Shown here: in pieces, positions 1 to 7,718 of the stretch | Numbering within the stretch: the first letter of the stretch is position 1 | Layout of the letters: every line of letters starts with the position of its first letter | Source: an uncultured Microbacterium sp. | GTDB lineage: Bacteria > Actinomycetota > Actinomycetes > Actinomycetales > Microbacteriaceae | Direction of reading: 5' to 3' | Assembly: GCF_937927635.1 (NCBI RefSeq) | Contig: NZ_CALBRW010000003.1 | Coordinates: forward strand, 1 to 64,000 | DNA: 64,000 nucleotides | Program-made: the position numbers and the translations under genes | The notes under the pieces: model-generated | The model's input: only the letters and a program-made list of their open reading frames with translations | The model's database searches: none | What the model was told of the DNA's origin: nothing

Positions 1-90
1 GGTGGTTCCGGGGTCGGTGGTTCCGGGGTCGGTGGTTCCGGGGTCGGTGGTTCCCGGGTCGGTGGTTCCGGGGTCGGTGGTTCCGGGCTC
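1..90. repeat. 15-bp minisatellite encoding a TDPGT pentapeptide
   Basis: Six tandem 15-bp units lie in the sigma-factor frame. Four are identical; the unit at 46-60 and the unit at 76-90 differ by single bases. The unit length keeps the frame, so copy number can change without breaking the protein. The array continues to the window edge, so the real copy number is unknown. Confidence 0.95.
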
Positions 91-1422
91 GATGCTCGGC
101 TCGGTCGTCTCAGCCGGAGTCGGCTCGGCGGTGGGTTCAGGCGCAGGTGGGGCGGGTTCGTCGGCGACCGTGACGGGTGCAGGCGCCGGGGGCGCCTGCA
201 CGTCGGCATCCGGATCCGTCTTCGGCTCGGGTGCCGGCGTCGGCTGCTCGGGCAGGTCGATCACCAGAGGATCACCGGTCGACAGGCCGGGCGCGGGAGC
301 GACGTCGGCGGAGGCGACGGACGAGGAGTCCGACTCCGACGCATTGGGCTGGGAGGTGGCGGGTGCGCCGCCCAGCACACCGGGCAGAACCGCGGCTGCC
401 GCCACGACGCCGGCGATCACCAGCGCGGCGGATCCGGCGCCGACCAGCGCTCCGATCCCGGAGACGACGCCCGCGCTGGAACCCGCCGAACCTCCTGCTG
501 CGGCCGAGGACGACGCCCCTGTGGTGCCCGTCGCGGCAGCGACGCCCGCCGAGCCGGTGGCACTCGCGACGACCACGCCCTCGACCACACTCGAAGGCAT
601 GGCGGCCAGAGCGGCGACGGGGGCCTCGCCGAGCTGCAGTGAGGCGAGGTACGCCGAGGCGCCGGTGACGCCCAGCACGAGCGGGAGCAGCACGAGCGTC
701 AGCCGGCTCGAGACGTCCTTCGCCTCCGCGGCGACGATCATGCAGCGCGCGCATCCCTCGAGATGATCGTCGACGCGCTGATGTGCACGCGTGGTGAGGT
801 TGCCGCGGGCGTACGCACCCAGACGCTCGATGGTCCACTGGCACTCGGAGCCCTCGCCGACGCTGTGCAGGTGCGCCTGGATCCACGCCTCCCGCAGTCC
901 CTCACGGGCGCGGAACGACAGCTGCGAGACGGCTCCGGCGCTCATGCCCAGCAGCGTGCCGATCGCAGCCGGCTTCATCTGCTCGATCTCGGAGTACCAG
1001 AGCACCTCCTGCCAGCGCGACGGCAGTGAGCGGAACGCCTTCGCGGTCAGACCGCGGTCGAGCTCCTCGCTCGCGGCAGCGTCTGTGCTGGCCGGATCGA
1101 CCACGGTCTCCAGCTCGTCGATGGTGGTCTCGCGGCGACGGCGCCCCCAGGCCGCGGCGGTGTTGCGGATGCTGGTGAACAGATAGGCGCGGAATGAGCC
1201 GTTGGGACCTCCGCCCGTGAGGATGGCCTGATAGATGCGGGAGTACGCCTCCTGCACGAGATCGTCGGCGTCGATCGAGGAGGTGATCGAGCGCGCGACG
1301 GTCATGCCGGAGCGGTAGTGGCGCCGCCAGAGTTCGCCGAACGCGTCGACGTCGCCGGACCGCGTGCGCAGCACGAGGTCGGCGTCAGCCGCCGCTGACT
1401 CCCCGGAGTTCTTCTCTTTCAC
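1..1422 (-). CDS. ECF-type sigma factor fused to zinc-finger anti-sigma-like region and repeat tail (3' end cut by window edge)
   Basis: The frame is open from a GTG at 1422, preceded by a GGGAAG-like ribosome site, to the window edge (474 codons, no stop). Residues about 15-90 look like sigma region 2 (DDLVQEAYSRIYQ) and about 130-180 like region 4 (LPSRWQEVLWYSEIE, then a helix-turn-helix). A zinc-binding HxxxCxxC motif follows (His220, Cys224, Cys227), as in ZAS anti-sigma domains. Two hydrophobic stretches (about 241-262 and 328-351) could span the membrane. The tail is Pro/Thr/Ala-rich and ends in repeated TDPGT units. This suggests a sigma factor carrying its own anti-sigma-like, membrane-tethered extension. 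Regulon unknown. Confidence 0.85.
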   Translation of the reverse strand, partial: MKEKNSGESAAADADLVLRTRSGDVDAFGELWRRHYRSGMTVARSITSSIDADDLVQEAYSRIYQAILTGGGPNGSFRAYLFTSIRNTAAAWGRRRRETTIDELETVVDPASTDAAASEELDRGLTAKAFRSLPSRWQEVLWYSEIEQMKPAAIGTLLGMSAGAVSQLSFRAREGLREAWIQAHLHSVGEGSECQWTIERLGAYARGNLTTRAHQRVDDHLEGCARCMIVAAEAKDVSSRLTLVLLPLVLGVTGASAYLASLQLGEAPVAALAAMPSSVVEGVVVASATGSAGVAAATGTTGASSSAAAGGSAGSSAGVVSGIGALVGAGSAALVIAGVVAAAAVLPGVLGGAPATSQPNASESDSSSVASADVAPAPGLSTGDPLVIDLPEQPTPAPEPKTDPDADVQAPPAPAPVTVADEPAPPAPEPTAEPTPAETTEPSIEPGTTDPGTTDPGTTDPGTTDPGTTDPGTT

Positions 1423-1654
1423 GACTTCCCTGATTCGGTTCCTGTCGTCGGCGCTCGCGCAGTGCGGGAACGCTCTCACAGCAAGAGACGCGTGAAAGCT
1501 CGAATCATCACGCGTCCCGACCATTCTCACCCGAAAGGTTCAAGGAAGCCACCCCTGTGGAGAACTCGGGGAGCGCTCCCAGGAACCCGCTCGAGAAAAT
1601 CTTCAGAACTCGCGTAATGAATCGCCTTCGGCGTCGTCTCATCCTGTGGAGCAT

Positions 1655-1689
1655 CCCTGACGCCCCACCGGGGGGCTGGTGCGTCAGGG
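1655..1689. terminator. Inverted repeat, possible terminator
   Basis: Perfect 9-bp arms CCCTGACGC (1655-1663) and GCGTCAGGG (1681-1689) flank a G/C-rich loop. There is no T tract, so a terminator role is only inferred from its place downstream of nagA. Confidence 0.4.
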
Positions 1690-1719
1690 GCCGATGCCGG
1701 GGTATCGCATCGGATGTGA

Positions 1720-1757
1720 CCGGCTCGGGAACCTCGGGGGAGGAGCTCCCGAGCCGG
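1720..1757. terminator. Inverted repeat, possible nagA terminator
   Basis: Perfect 11-bp arms CCGGCTCGGGA (1720-1730) and TCCCGAGCCGG (1747-1757) flank a 16-nt loop. It lies about 110 nt past the nagA stop on the minus strand. No U-rich tail follows. Confidence 0.45.
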
Positions 1758-1780
1758 TCCGCTCGTATGGGGACAAGACC

Positions 1781-1800
1781 GCTGTGCTGGGGAGCACAGC
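1781..1800 (-). terminator. Tight hairpin after nagA
   Basis: Perfect 8-bp arms GCTGTGCT and AGCACAGC close a 4-nt loop 68 nt past the nagA stop. On the minus strand the hairpin is followed by GGTCTTGTCC, which is mildly T-rich. This makes it the best terminator candidate of the three here. Confidence 0.5.
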
Positions 1801-1867
1801 ACTGGGGACGCGGGGCCGCCGGGCTGGGGAGAACGGCGGCCTCCCGCAATCCACCACCGCGCTGGAC

Positions 1868-3043
1868 TCAGCGCGTCGGCGCGGCGCCCGTCCAGACCGC
1901 GTGCACGGTCAGATCAGCATCCAGCAGCACGGCATCCGCGACATGGTCGGGCTGCAGCCGCCCGAGCGAACCGGCGAATCCGATGGCTCCCGCGGGAGTC
2001 CCCGTCAGTGCGCGAACTGCCTCGCCGAGCGGCACACCGGCGTCGACGGCTCGTCGCAGCGCGATGTCCTGGGTGAGTGTGGAGCCGGCGATGGAACCGG
2101 TGTCGTCGGCACGAGCCATTCCGTCCGTGACCGTGACCTTCACCGCGCCGAGGTCGTAGTGCCCGTCTGCGCTGCCGGCAGCCGCCATGGCATCCGTGAT
2201 CAGCGCGACGCGACCCGGCGCGATGTCGAACAGCAGGCGGATCACGTGCGGGTGCAGGTGGAAGTTGTCGGCGATGCCCTCCAGCACCACCCCGCGATCC
2301 GCCGCGGCCGTCAGAATCGGACCCGGAGCGCGGTGGTGGATGCCGTTCATGGCGTTGAAGGCGTGCGTGAGGATCGAGGCGCCGGCGTCGAAGGCGGCGG
2401 CCGCGATGGCGGCATCCGCATTCGTGTGTCCGACCGCGACTGCGGTGCCTGCGGCGACGACCTGACGCACCGCGTCGAGCCCGCCCGGGAGCTCGGGGGC
2501 GATGGTCACCTGGCGGATCGTGCCGCGGCCGGCCTCCAGCAGGCGCGTCACATCGGCGGCCTCCGGGTGCCGCAGCAGCGACGGCTCGTGAGCTCCGTGA
2601 TGGCCCGGATCCAGGAACGGACCCTCCAAGTGGCTGCCCAGGATGCCGGCATCCGTCTGCATGAGATCGGCGATATCCCCCACCTGTGTGACGAGCTGGT
2701 CGATCGTGGCGGTGACCAGCGAGATCACCGCGCGGGTCGTGCCGTGCGAGCGGTGCATCGCGCGGGCCGTGCGGATGGCGTCGGCGCCGTCGTCGTACGA
2801 GGCGCCCGCACCGCCGTGGCCGTGGATGTCGATGAATCCGGGAGTGAGGATCGCTCCCGCTCCGGCGACGGATGCCGCATCGATCACGTCATCGGCATCC
2901 GCCCAGCCCGCACCGGTGCCGCGCGCCGCCACGATGCCATCCTCGAAGCGCACCCACGCGTCCTCGACCACCGTCCCGTCTCCGTCGACGATGCGCGCGG
3001 AGTGGATCACCCGTGAGCCGGTGAAGTCTGTGATCGGTGTCAT
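1868..3043 (-). CDS. nagA: N-acetylglucosamine-6-phosphate deacetylase
   Basis: Amidohydrolase that removes acetate from GlcNAc-6-P, giving glucosamine-6-P for glycolysis or wall synthesis in the cytoplasm. The 391-residue length fits the family. The metal-site motif GFIDIHGHGG has its HxH at His74/His76, followed by SHLEGPFL with the metal-binding Glu, GHTNAD, THAFNAMNG and the catalytic Asp segment LITDAMAA. I chose the ATG at 3043 because AGGAG sits 8 nt upstream; an upstream in-frame ATG at 3091 adds a non-conserved tail. It stands alone, divergent from the glyA riboswitch leader. No nagB or PTS gene is in view. Confidence 0.93.
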   Translation of the reverse strand: MTPITDFTGSRVIHSARIVDGDGTVVEDAWVRFEDGIVAARGTGAGWADADDVIDAASVAGAGAILTPGFIDIHGHGGAGASYDDGADAIRTARAMHRSHGTTRAVISLVTATIDQLVTQVGDIADLMQTDAGILGSHLEGPFLDPGHHGAHEPSLLRHPEAADVTRLLEAGRGTIRQVTIAPELPGGLDAVRQVVAAGTAVAVGHTNADAAIAAAAFDAGASILTHAFNAMNGIHHRAPGPILTAAADRGVVLEGIADNFHLHPHVIRLLFDIAPGRVALITDAMAAAGSADGHYDLGAVKVTVTDGMARADDTGSIAGSTLTQDIALRRAVDAGVPLGEAVRALTGTPAGAIGFAGSLGRLQPDHVADAVLLDADLTVHAVWTGAAPTR

Positions 3044-3122
3044 CGTTCGCTCCTGGTGGGGTCGGGGTCCGGCAGGCAGGACCATGAACAAAATCTACCC
3101 TTCGGGCATCCGCCGCACCCGC

Positions 3123-3128
3123 TAGACT
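3123..3128 (+). promoter_or_regulatory. Candidate -10 box for the glyA-folD leader
   Basis: TAGACT lies a few bases before the first conserved base of the riboswitch. The -35 (TTCGGG near 3101) is weak. Placement relative to the RNA motif is the main support. Confidence 0.45.
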
Positions 3129-3133
3129 TTCCT

Positions 3134-3202
3134 CGTCGCGACTGGCGTCTGGGTGGGTCACCACCGGGGAGCGGCCTCTTTGGAATCGACCGCGCGCCTG
3201 GG
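3134..3202 (+). ncRNA. ZTP riboswitch (pfl motif)
   Basis: The leader of glyA carries the conserved pieces of the ZTP/ZMP-binding pfl RNA in order: TCGCGACTGGCG near 3135-3147, a GGTGGG/CCACC stem leading into ACCGGGGAGCG, a variable linker, then CCGCGCGCCTGGGC ending near 3202. The family senses the purine intermediate ZTP/ZMP, which builds up when 10-formyl-THF is short, and switches on one-carbon genes. That matches glyA and folD downstream. A CACAC/GTGTG pair between 3212 and 3232, just before the AGGAG site (3236-3240), may form part of the expression platform. Confidence 0.88.
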
Positions 3203-3246
3203 CCGATGAGGAACACACCCAATCCCCGTGTGAACAGGAGACCGCT

Positions 3247-4521
3247 ATGACCGACCGTTACTTCAACGCCCCGCTCTCCGAGGTGGACCCGGAGATCGCC
3301 GAGGTTCTCGAGCGCGAGCTGAACCGCCAGCGCACGTACCTCGAGATGATCGCCTCGGAGAACTTCGTGCCCGTCTCGGTGCTGCAGTCGCAGGGCTCGG
3401 TGCTCACCAACAAGTACGCCGAGGGCTACCCCGGCCGTCGCTACTACGGCGGCTGCGAGGAGGTCGACGTCGCGGAGTCGCTGGCCATCGAGCGCGCCAA
3501 GAGCCTGTTCGGCGCCGAGTACGCCAACGTGCAGCCGCACTCCGGCGCAACCGCCAACGCCGCCGTGCTGCACGCCATCGCGCGTCCCGGCGACACGCTG
3601 CTGGGTCTGTCGCTCGACCAGGGCGGTCACCTCACGCACGGCATGAAGATCAACTTCTCCGGCCGGCTGTACAACATCGTCGCCTACGGCGTGAACCCGG
3701 AGACTTCGCTGGTGGACATGGACGAGGTCCGCCGCCTGGCCCTCGAGCACAAGCCGAAGGTCATCATCGCCGGATGGTCGGCCTACCCCCGTCAGATGGA
3801 CTTCGCCGCCTTCCGCGCCATCGCCGACGAGGTCGGCGCCACGCTGTGGGTGGACATGGCGCACTTCGCCGGTCTGGTCGCGGCGGGCCTGCACCCGAGC
3901 CCCGTGCCGCACGCGCACGTGGTCTCCTCCACCGTGCACAAGACCATCGGCGGCCCGCGCTCGGGCTTCATCCTCACCAACGACGCCGACATCGCCAAGA
4001 AGATCAACTCGGCCGTGTTCCCGGGCCAGCAGGGCGGTCCGCTCATGCACGTGATCGCCGCCAAGGCCACCGCGTTCAAGCTCGCCGCGACCCCCGAGTT
4101 CGCCGAACGCCAGCAGCGCGTGCTGTCGGGTGCGAAGATCATCGCCGAGCGGCTGATGCAGCAGGATGTCGCGGATGCCGGCATCTCGGTCCGCTCGGGC
4201 GGCACCGACGTGCACCTGGTGCTGGTCGACCTGCGCAACGCCGAGATCGACGGCAAGCAGGCCGAGGACCTGCTGCACGAGATCCACATCACCGTCAACC
4301 GCAACGCCGTCCCGAACGACCCGCGCCCGCCGATGGTCACCTCGGGCCTGCGCATCGGCACCCCGGCGCTGGCCACCCGCGGCTTCGGCGACGCCGAGTT
4401 CACCGAGGTCGCCGACGTGATCGCGCTGGCGCTGCAGCCGAACGCCGACGTCGAGGCGCTGCGCGCCCGTGTCGACGCCCTGGCCGAGGCGTTCCCGCTC
4501 TACCCGGACCTGCACCAGTGA
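3247..4521 (+). CDS. glyA: Serine hydroxymethyltransferase
   Basis: PLP enzyme of the cytoplasm that interconverts serine plus THF with glycine plus 5,10-methylene-THF. The 424-residue length is normal. The PLP lysine lies in STVHKTIGGPRSG (Lys232), and the N-terminal EMIASENF and the YAEGYPGRRYYGG signature are intact. The ATG at 3247 has AGGAG 6 nt upstream. It is the first gene of a two-gene operon under the ZTP riboswitch and overlaps folD by GTGA. Confidence 0.97.
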   Translation: MTDRYFNAPLSEVDPEIAEVLERELNRQRTYLEMIASENFVPVSVLQSQGSVLTNKYAEGYPGRRYYGGCEEVDVAESLAIERAKSLFGAEYANVQPHSGATANAAVLHAIARPGDTLLGLSLDQGGHLTHGMKINFSGRLYNIVAYGVNPETSLVDMDEVRRLALEHKPKVIIAGWSAYPRQMDFAAFRAIADEVGATLWVDMAHFAGLVAAGLHPSPVPHAHVVSSTVHKTIGGPRSGFILTNDADIAKKINSAVFPGQQGGPLMHVIAAKATAFKLAATPEFAERQQRVLSGAKIIAERLMQQDVADAGISVRSGGTDVHLVLVDLRNAEIDGKQAEDLLHEIHITVNRNAVPNDPRPPMVTSGLRIGTPALATRGFGDAEFTEVADVIALALQPNADVEALRARVDALAEAFPLYPDLHQ

Positions 4522-5399
4522 CCGCGAAGGTCCTCGACGGCAGGGCCGCTGCGGCCGCCATCAAGGCCGAACTGGCCGAACGGGTGGCGGCGCTGCGCGA
4601 GCGCGGCGTCGTCCCCGGCATCGCCACCGTGCTGGTGGGCGCCGACCCGGCATCCCAGCTGTACGTCGGAATGAAGCACCGCCAGTCCGAGGCGATCGGG
4701 ATGAACTCGATCCAGCGCGAACTGCCGGCCGACGCCACCCAGGCCGACGTCGAGGCGCTGATCGACGAGCTCAACGCCGATCCGACCTGCCACGGGTACA
4801 TCGTGCAGCTGCCGCTGCCGAAGCACCTCGACACCGACGCGATCCTGGAGCGCATCGACCCGGCCAAGGACGCCGATGGCCTGCATCCGACCAACCTGGG
4901 TCGGCTGGTGCTGAACGTCAACTCGCCCATCCACACGCCGCTGCCCTGCACGCCCCGTGGCGTGATCGAGCTGCTGCTGCGCAACGATTACGACCTCAAG
5001 GGCAAGCACGTGGTGGTCGTGGGACGCGGCGTGACCATCGGCCGCCCGATGGGGCTGCTGCTGACGCGTCGCGACATCAACGCCACGGTCACGCAGGTGC
5101 ACACCGGCACGCCCGACATGACCCCGTTCCTGCGCGAGGCCGACGTCATCGTCGCCGGTGCGGGCGTGAAGCACCTGATCAAGGCCTCGGACGTGAAGCC
5201 GGGAGCCGCGGTGCTGGATGTCGGCGTCACGCGTGAGACGGATCCTGCGACCGGCAAGTCGAAGGTCTACGGCGACGTGCATCCGGATGTCGCGGAGGTG
5301 GCGGGCTTCCTGTCGCCGAACCCCGGCGGCGTGGGCCCGATGACCGTGGCCCTGCTGATGACCAACGTCGTCGAGGCCGCCGAGCGCACTCTGGCCTGA
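4518..5399 (+). CDS. folD: Methylene-THF dehydrogenase / methenyl-THF cyclohydrolase
   Basis: Bifunctional enzyme that oxidises 5,10-methylene-THF with NADP and hydrolyses the product to 10-formyl-THF, the next step after GlyA. The 293 residues include the catalytic Tyr49/Lys53 pair in YVGMK, Gln97 in QLPLP, the KDADG segment near residue 120 and the dinucleotide loop VVGRGVTIGRP. GGVGPMT lies near the C-terminus. The start is a GTG overlapping the glyA stop by 4 bp, which implies translational coupling. An alternative long open frame starting inside glyA has no support. Confidence 0.96.
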   Translation: MTAKVLDGRAAAAAIKAELAERVAALRERGVVPGIATVLVGADPASQLYVGMKHRQSEAIGMNSIQRELPADATQADVEALIDELNADPTCHGYIVQLPLPKHLDTDAILERIDPAKDADGLHPTNLGRLVLNVNSPIHTPLPCTPRGVIELLLRNDYDLKGKHVVVVGRGVTIGRPMGLLLTRRDINATVTQVHTGTPDMTPFLREADVIVAGAGVKHLIKASDVKPGAAVLDVGVTRETDPATGKSKVYGDVHPDVAEVAGFLSPNPGGVGPMTVALLMTNVVEAAERTLA

Positions 5400-5409
5400 C
5401 GCGCCTTCT

Positions 5410-5493
5410 CGCCGAGACCCCTCACCACCGCCGAGACCCCTCGTGGGCGACGCGGCTGCTGAGGGGTCTCGACGTTCAGGAGGGGTTTCGGCG
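5410..5493. repeat. Nested inverted repeat A between convergent genes
   Basis: The outer arms are CGCCGAGACCCCTC (5410-5423) and GAGGGGTTTCGGCG (5480-5493), 13 of 14 complementary. The inner arms CGAGACCCCTC (5432-5442) and GAGGGGTCTCG (5461-5471) are perfect. The left arm is a direct duplication with a 19-bp period. It fills the gap between folD and the convergent DUF6882-like gene, so a bidirectional terminator is likely, but the doubled-arm layout recurs elsewhere in the window. Confidence 0.8.
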
Positions 5494-5501
5494 AAAGCGG
5501 G

Positions 5502-6230
5502 TCAGGCCGCGGGGCTGCTGGCCAGTGAGGCCTGCACGCCGGTGATGCGGGCGTACTCGTCGAAGCGGAAGGTCGCGGAGCCGGTGGCATCCGTGATCAC
5601 CGCGCCGGAGAACGACTCGTCGGTCCACTGCAGCGTCCAGCCGGCCAGCCGGGCGAGGTCCCAGACCGAGGCGCGCGGGTCGCTGAGTGTGAGCCCGGAG
5701 AGGATGCGGGGGAGCACGGTCATCGCCGACGCGACTGTCAGCGGCGGGATGGCATCATCCAGCAGCAGCACGGCCCTCGAACCGCCGGCAGGAGCCGAGT
5801 AATGGGGCGAGATTCCGGTGATCTCCGCTGCTGCGCCGCCGATGACGTGCGCGAGATCGGCGATCCACGCGTCGATGTCCTCGCCGGCGTCCGAACCGAA
5901 GGCGACCTCACCCGTGGTCAGCTCCGGGATGCCGTGCTCGGCGCCGTAGGCGCGCAGACGCTCGCCCACGCCGGTGGGATCGCCCTGCGGCAGCGCCCAC
6001 GACCACATCAGCGAACGCGGCCCCGGCGCGATCGAGGCGATCAGATGCGGAGACGCCTGCAGCGTGCGCGACGGATCCTCGGTGCCGGCGAACACGAAGG
6101 TGCCCGCGGCGAGATCGACGTCCCAGCGGTGATCGCCGAGGGCCTCTGTCGCTGTGTGCAGCTGGTCCTGACGGAGGGCGGTGAACAGCGCGGCGCGGTG
6201 GGCGAGGGCGCGCAGGGTCTCGAAGGTCAT
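5502..6230 (-). CDS. DUF6882-like conserved protein
   Basis: 242-residue soluble protein with no signal peptide or membrane segment. The order WDVDLAAGTFVF, SLMWSWALPQG, then a GAEHGIPELTTGEVAF stretch resembles DUF6882 proteins, whose role is unknown; this assignment is from remembered pattern and not a search. A YSAPAGG...LLLDD segment and a final WTDESFSGAV...FRFDEYARI region follow. It is monocistronic, divergent from the fatty-acid transporter, and ends in repeat A. Confidence 0.7.
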   Translation of the reverse strand: MTFETLRALAHRAALFTALRQDQLHTATEALGDHRWDVDLAAGTFVFAGTEDPSRTLQASPHLIASIAPGPRSLMWSWALPQGDPTGVGERLRAYGAEHGIPELTTGEVAFGSDAGEDIDAWIADLAHVIGGAAAEITGISPHYSAPAGGSRAVLLLDDAIPPLTVASAMTVLPRILSGLTLSDPRASVWDLARLAGWTLQWTDESFSGAVITDATGSATFRFDEYARITGVQASLASSPAA

Positions 6231-6326
6231 GCGCACAGTCTGGCCCCGGATGCTGTGCGCGACCGAAGTCGAAGCCGTGAATTCGCTATGGTCGATGCAG
6301 AATATCGGAACGAAGGAGTTTCTGAC

Positions 6327-7691
6327 ATGCCCACGACGCAGACCAGATCCCCACGGCGCAGCGTGATGCGCCCCATCAACAGATTCCTCGAGCAGTGGGT
6401 GCCATCGGCGCTGACGTTCGCGATCGTGCTGACCCTGGTGGTCGCCGTGCTCGCGATGACGCTCACGCAGACGAGCCCCGTCGACGTGGTGAAGGGCTGG
6501 GGCGACGGACTCTCCGGCCTGCTGGCCTTCATGACCCAGATGTGCCTGATCCTGCTGCTGGGGTACATGCTGGCCAACACCCGACCGGTGCGCAAGCTGC
6601 TGCGGTGGCTGGCGCGCGTGCCGGGCACCGCCGCCCTGGCATATGTGTTCGTGTTCGTCGTCGCCGCGGTCGCCAGCCTCATCACCTGGGGCCTGGGGCT
6701 GATCGTCGGCACGCTGCTGGCCCGCGAGATCGCTGTGGTGGCGCGCGAGCGCGGCATGAAGGTGCACTTCCCGCTTTTGGTCGCGGCCGGGTACTCCGGC
6801 TTCGTCGTCTGGCACATGGGCTACTCCGGTTCCGGTCCGCTGACCGCCGCCACTCCGGGCTCGTTCCTGGCGCCGAGTCTGCATGACAGGGTGATCCCGG
6901 TCAGCCAGACCACGTTCTCGACATGGAACATGCTCGCCGCGCTCGCTGTCATCGTGGTGTGCGGCCTGCTGTTCTTCCTGATCCGCCCGCGCAAGGACGA
7001 CGAGATCTATGAGCTGCCCGCGCGGGTCGGCTCCGAGGCCGACGACGACGCCGACGACGAGGTCATCACACCCGCCGACCGCATCGACGCCTCCCGCATC
7101 CTCACCCTGCTGCTCGGCTTGGGTCTCGCGGCCTACCTGGTGGTGCACTTCGTGCAGGGCGGCACGCTCACGCTGGACATCGTGAACTGGTCGTTCCTGG
7201 CGCTGATCCTGCTGATCGTCCGCAGTCCGTTCGAGCTGATCCACCTCACCAAGAAGGCCGCCGCCAACGTCGGCGAGATCCTGGTGCAGTTCCCGCTGTA
7301 CGCCGGCATCCTCGGCATCATGGCCAGCTCCGGCCTGATCAAGCTGTTCTCCGACGCTTTCGTCTCGATCGCCACGCCCGTCACCTTCGGCGTGCTGGCA
7401 CTGATCTCGGCGGGCTTCGTGAACTTCTTCGTGCCCTCCGGTGGCGGGCAGTTCGCCGTGCAGGGGCCGATCATGCTGGATGCCGCGAACCAGCTGGGCG
7501 TCGACCCGTCCATCGCCATCATGGCGGTGGCGTACGGCGACCAGTGGACCAACATGATCCAGCCGTTCTGGGCCCTGCCGGTGCTGGCCATCGCGGGACT
7601 GAAGATGCGCGACATCCTCGGCTACACGTTCGTCACCCTGTTGGGGTCCGGCGTGGTGATGGCGGCCGCGCTGCTCTTCGTCAGCCTGTGA
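6327..7691 (+). CDS. AtoE-type short-chain fatty acid transporter
   Basis: 454-residue integral membrane protein with about ten or more hydrophobic segments. Sequence order and the conserved VPSGGGQFAVQGPIML and YGDQWTNMIQPFWALP segments match the AtoE/short-chain fatty acid transporter family (known for acetoacetate or butyrate uptake in Escherichia coli). AAGGAG at 6313-6318 supports the ATG at 6327. A highly acidic loop (residues about 230-246, many Asp/Glu) joins two halves. Substrate is inferred from family only; no CoA-transferase gene is adjacent. Confidence 0.85.
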   Translation: MPTTQTRSPRRSVMRPINRFLEQWVPSALTFAIVLTLVVAVLAMTLTQTSPVDVVKGWGDGLSGLLAFMTQMCLILLLGYMLANTRPVRKLLRWLARVPGTAALAYVFVFVVAAVASLITWGLGLIVGTLLAREIAVVARERGMKVHFPLLVAAGYSGFVVWHMGYSGSGPLTAATPGSFLAPSLHDRVIPVSQTTFSTWNMLAALAVIVVCGLLFFLIRPRKDDEIYELPARVGSEADDDADDEVITPADRIDASRILTLLLGLGLAAYLVVHFVQGGTLTLDIVNWSFLALILLIVRSPFELIHLTKKAAANVGEILVQFPLYAGILGIMASSGLIKLFSDAFVSIATPVTFGVLALISAGFVNFFVPSGGGQFAVQGPIMLDAANQLGVDPSIAIMAVAYGDQWTNMIQPFWALPVLAIAGLKMRDILGYTFVTLLGSGVVMAAALLFVSL

Positions 7692-7708
7692 GCGCCCGCG
7701 CCGGGCGC
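7692..7708. terminator. Hairpin between convergent genes
   Basis: GCGCCCG (7692-7698) pairs with CGGGCGC (7702-7708) around a 3-nt loop immediately after the AtoE stop. It could terminate both the transporter and the convergent MFS gene. Confidence 0.55.
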
Positions 7709-7718
7709 GGCTGCCGGG

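Larger units (their letters stand above)
1423..1867. other. Intergenic region with three inverted repeats, no convincing gene
   Basis: This 445-base gap separates the 5' end of the sigma gene from the 3' end of nagA, both on the minus strand. Short open frames are present, but they lack recognisable homology and plausible ribosome sites. It holds three hairpins annotated separately. The sigma-factor promoter should lie near 1425-1520, but I see no clear consensus boxes. Confidence 0.6.

Noticed and set aside
1..90. CRISPR-like direct repeats
   Set aside because: Units are contiguous 15-mers without spacers and lie in a coding frame.
1508..1849. Possible small gene in the intergenic region after nagA
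   Set aside because: No ribosome site or homology, and it spans three hairpins.
3134..3202. Glycine or THF riboswitch ahead of glyA
   Set aside because: The order GACTGGCG, ACCACCGGGGAGCG, CGCCTGGGC matches the ZTP (pfl) motif and not tandem glycine aptamers or the THF fold.
3040..4515. Long antisense open frame over glyA and nagA upstream region
   Set aside because: Opposite strand of a clear glyA; its composition (His/Val/Arg-rich) is typical of a shadow frame in high-GC DNA.
3774..4517. Long in-frame extension of folD back into glyA
   Set aside because: The FolD family begins at the GTG at 4518, which overlaps the glyA stop; the upstream part is an out-of-frame reading of glyA.
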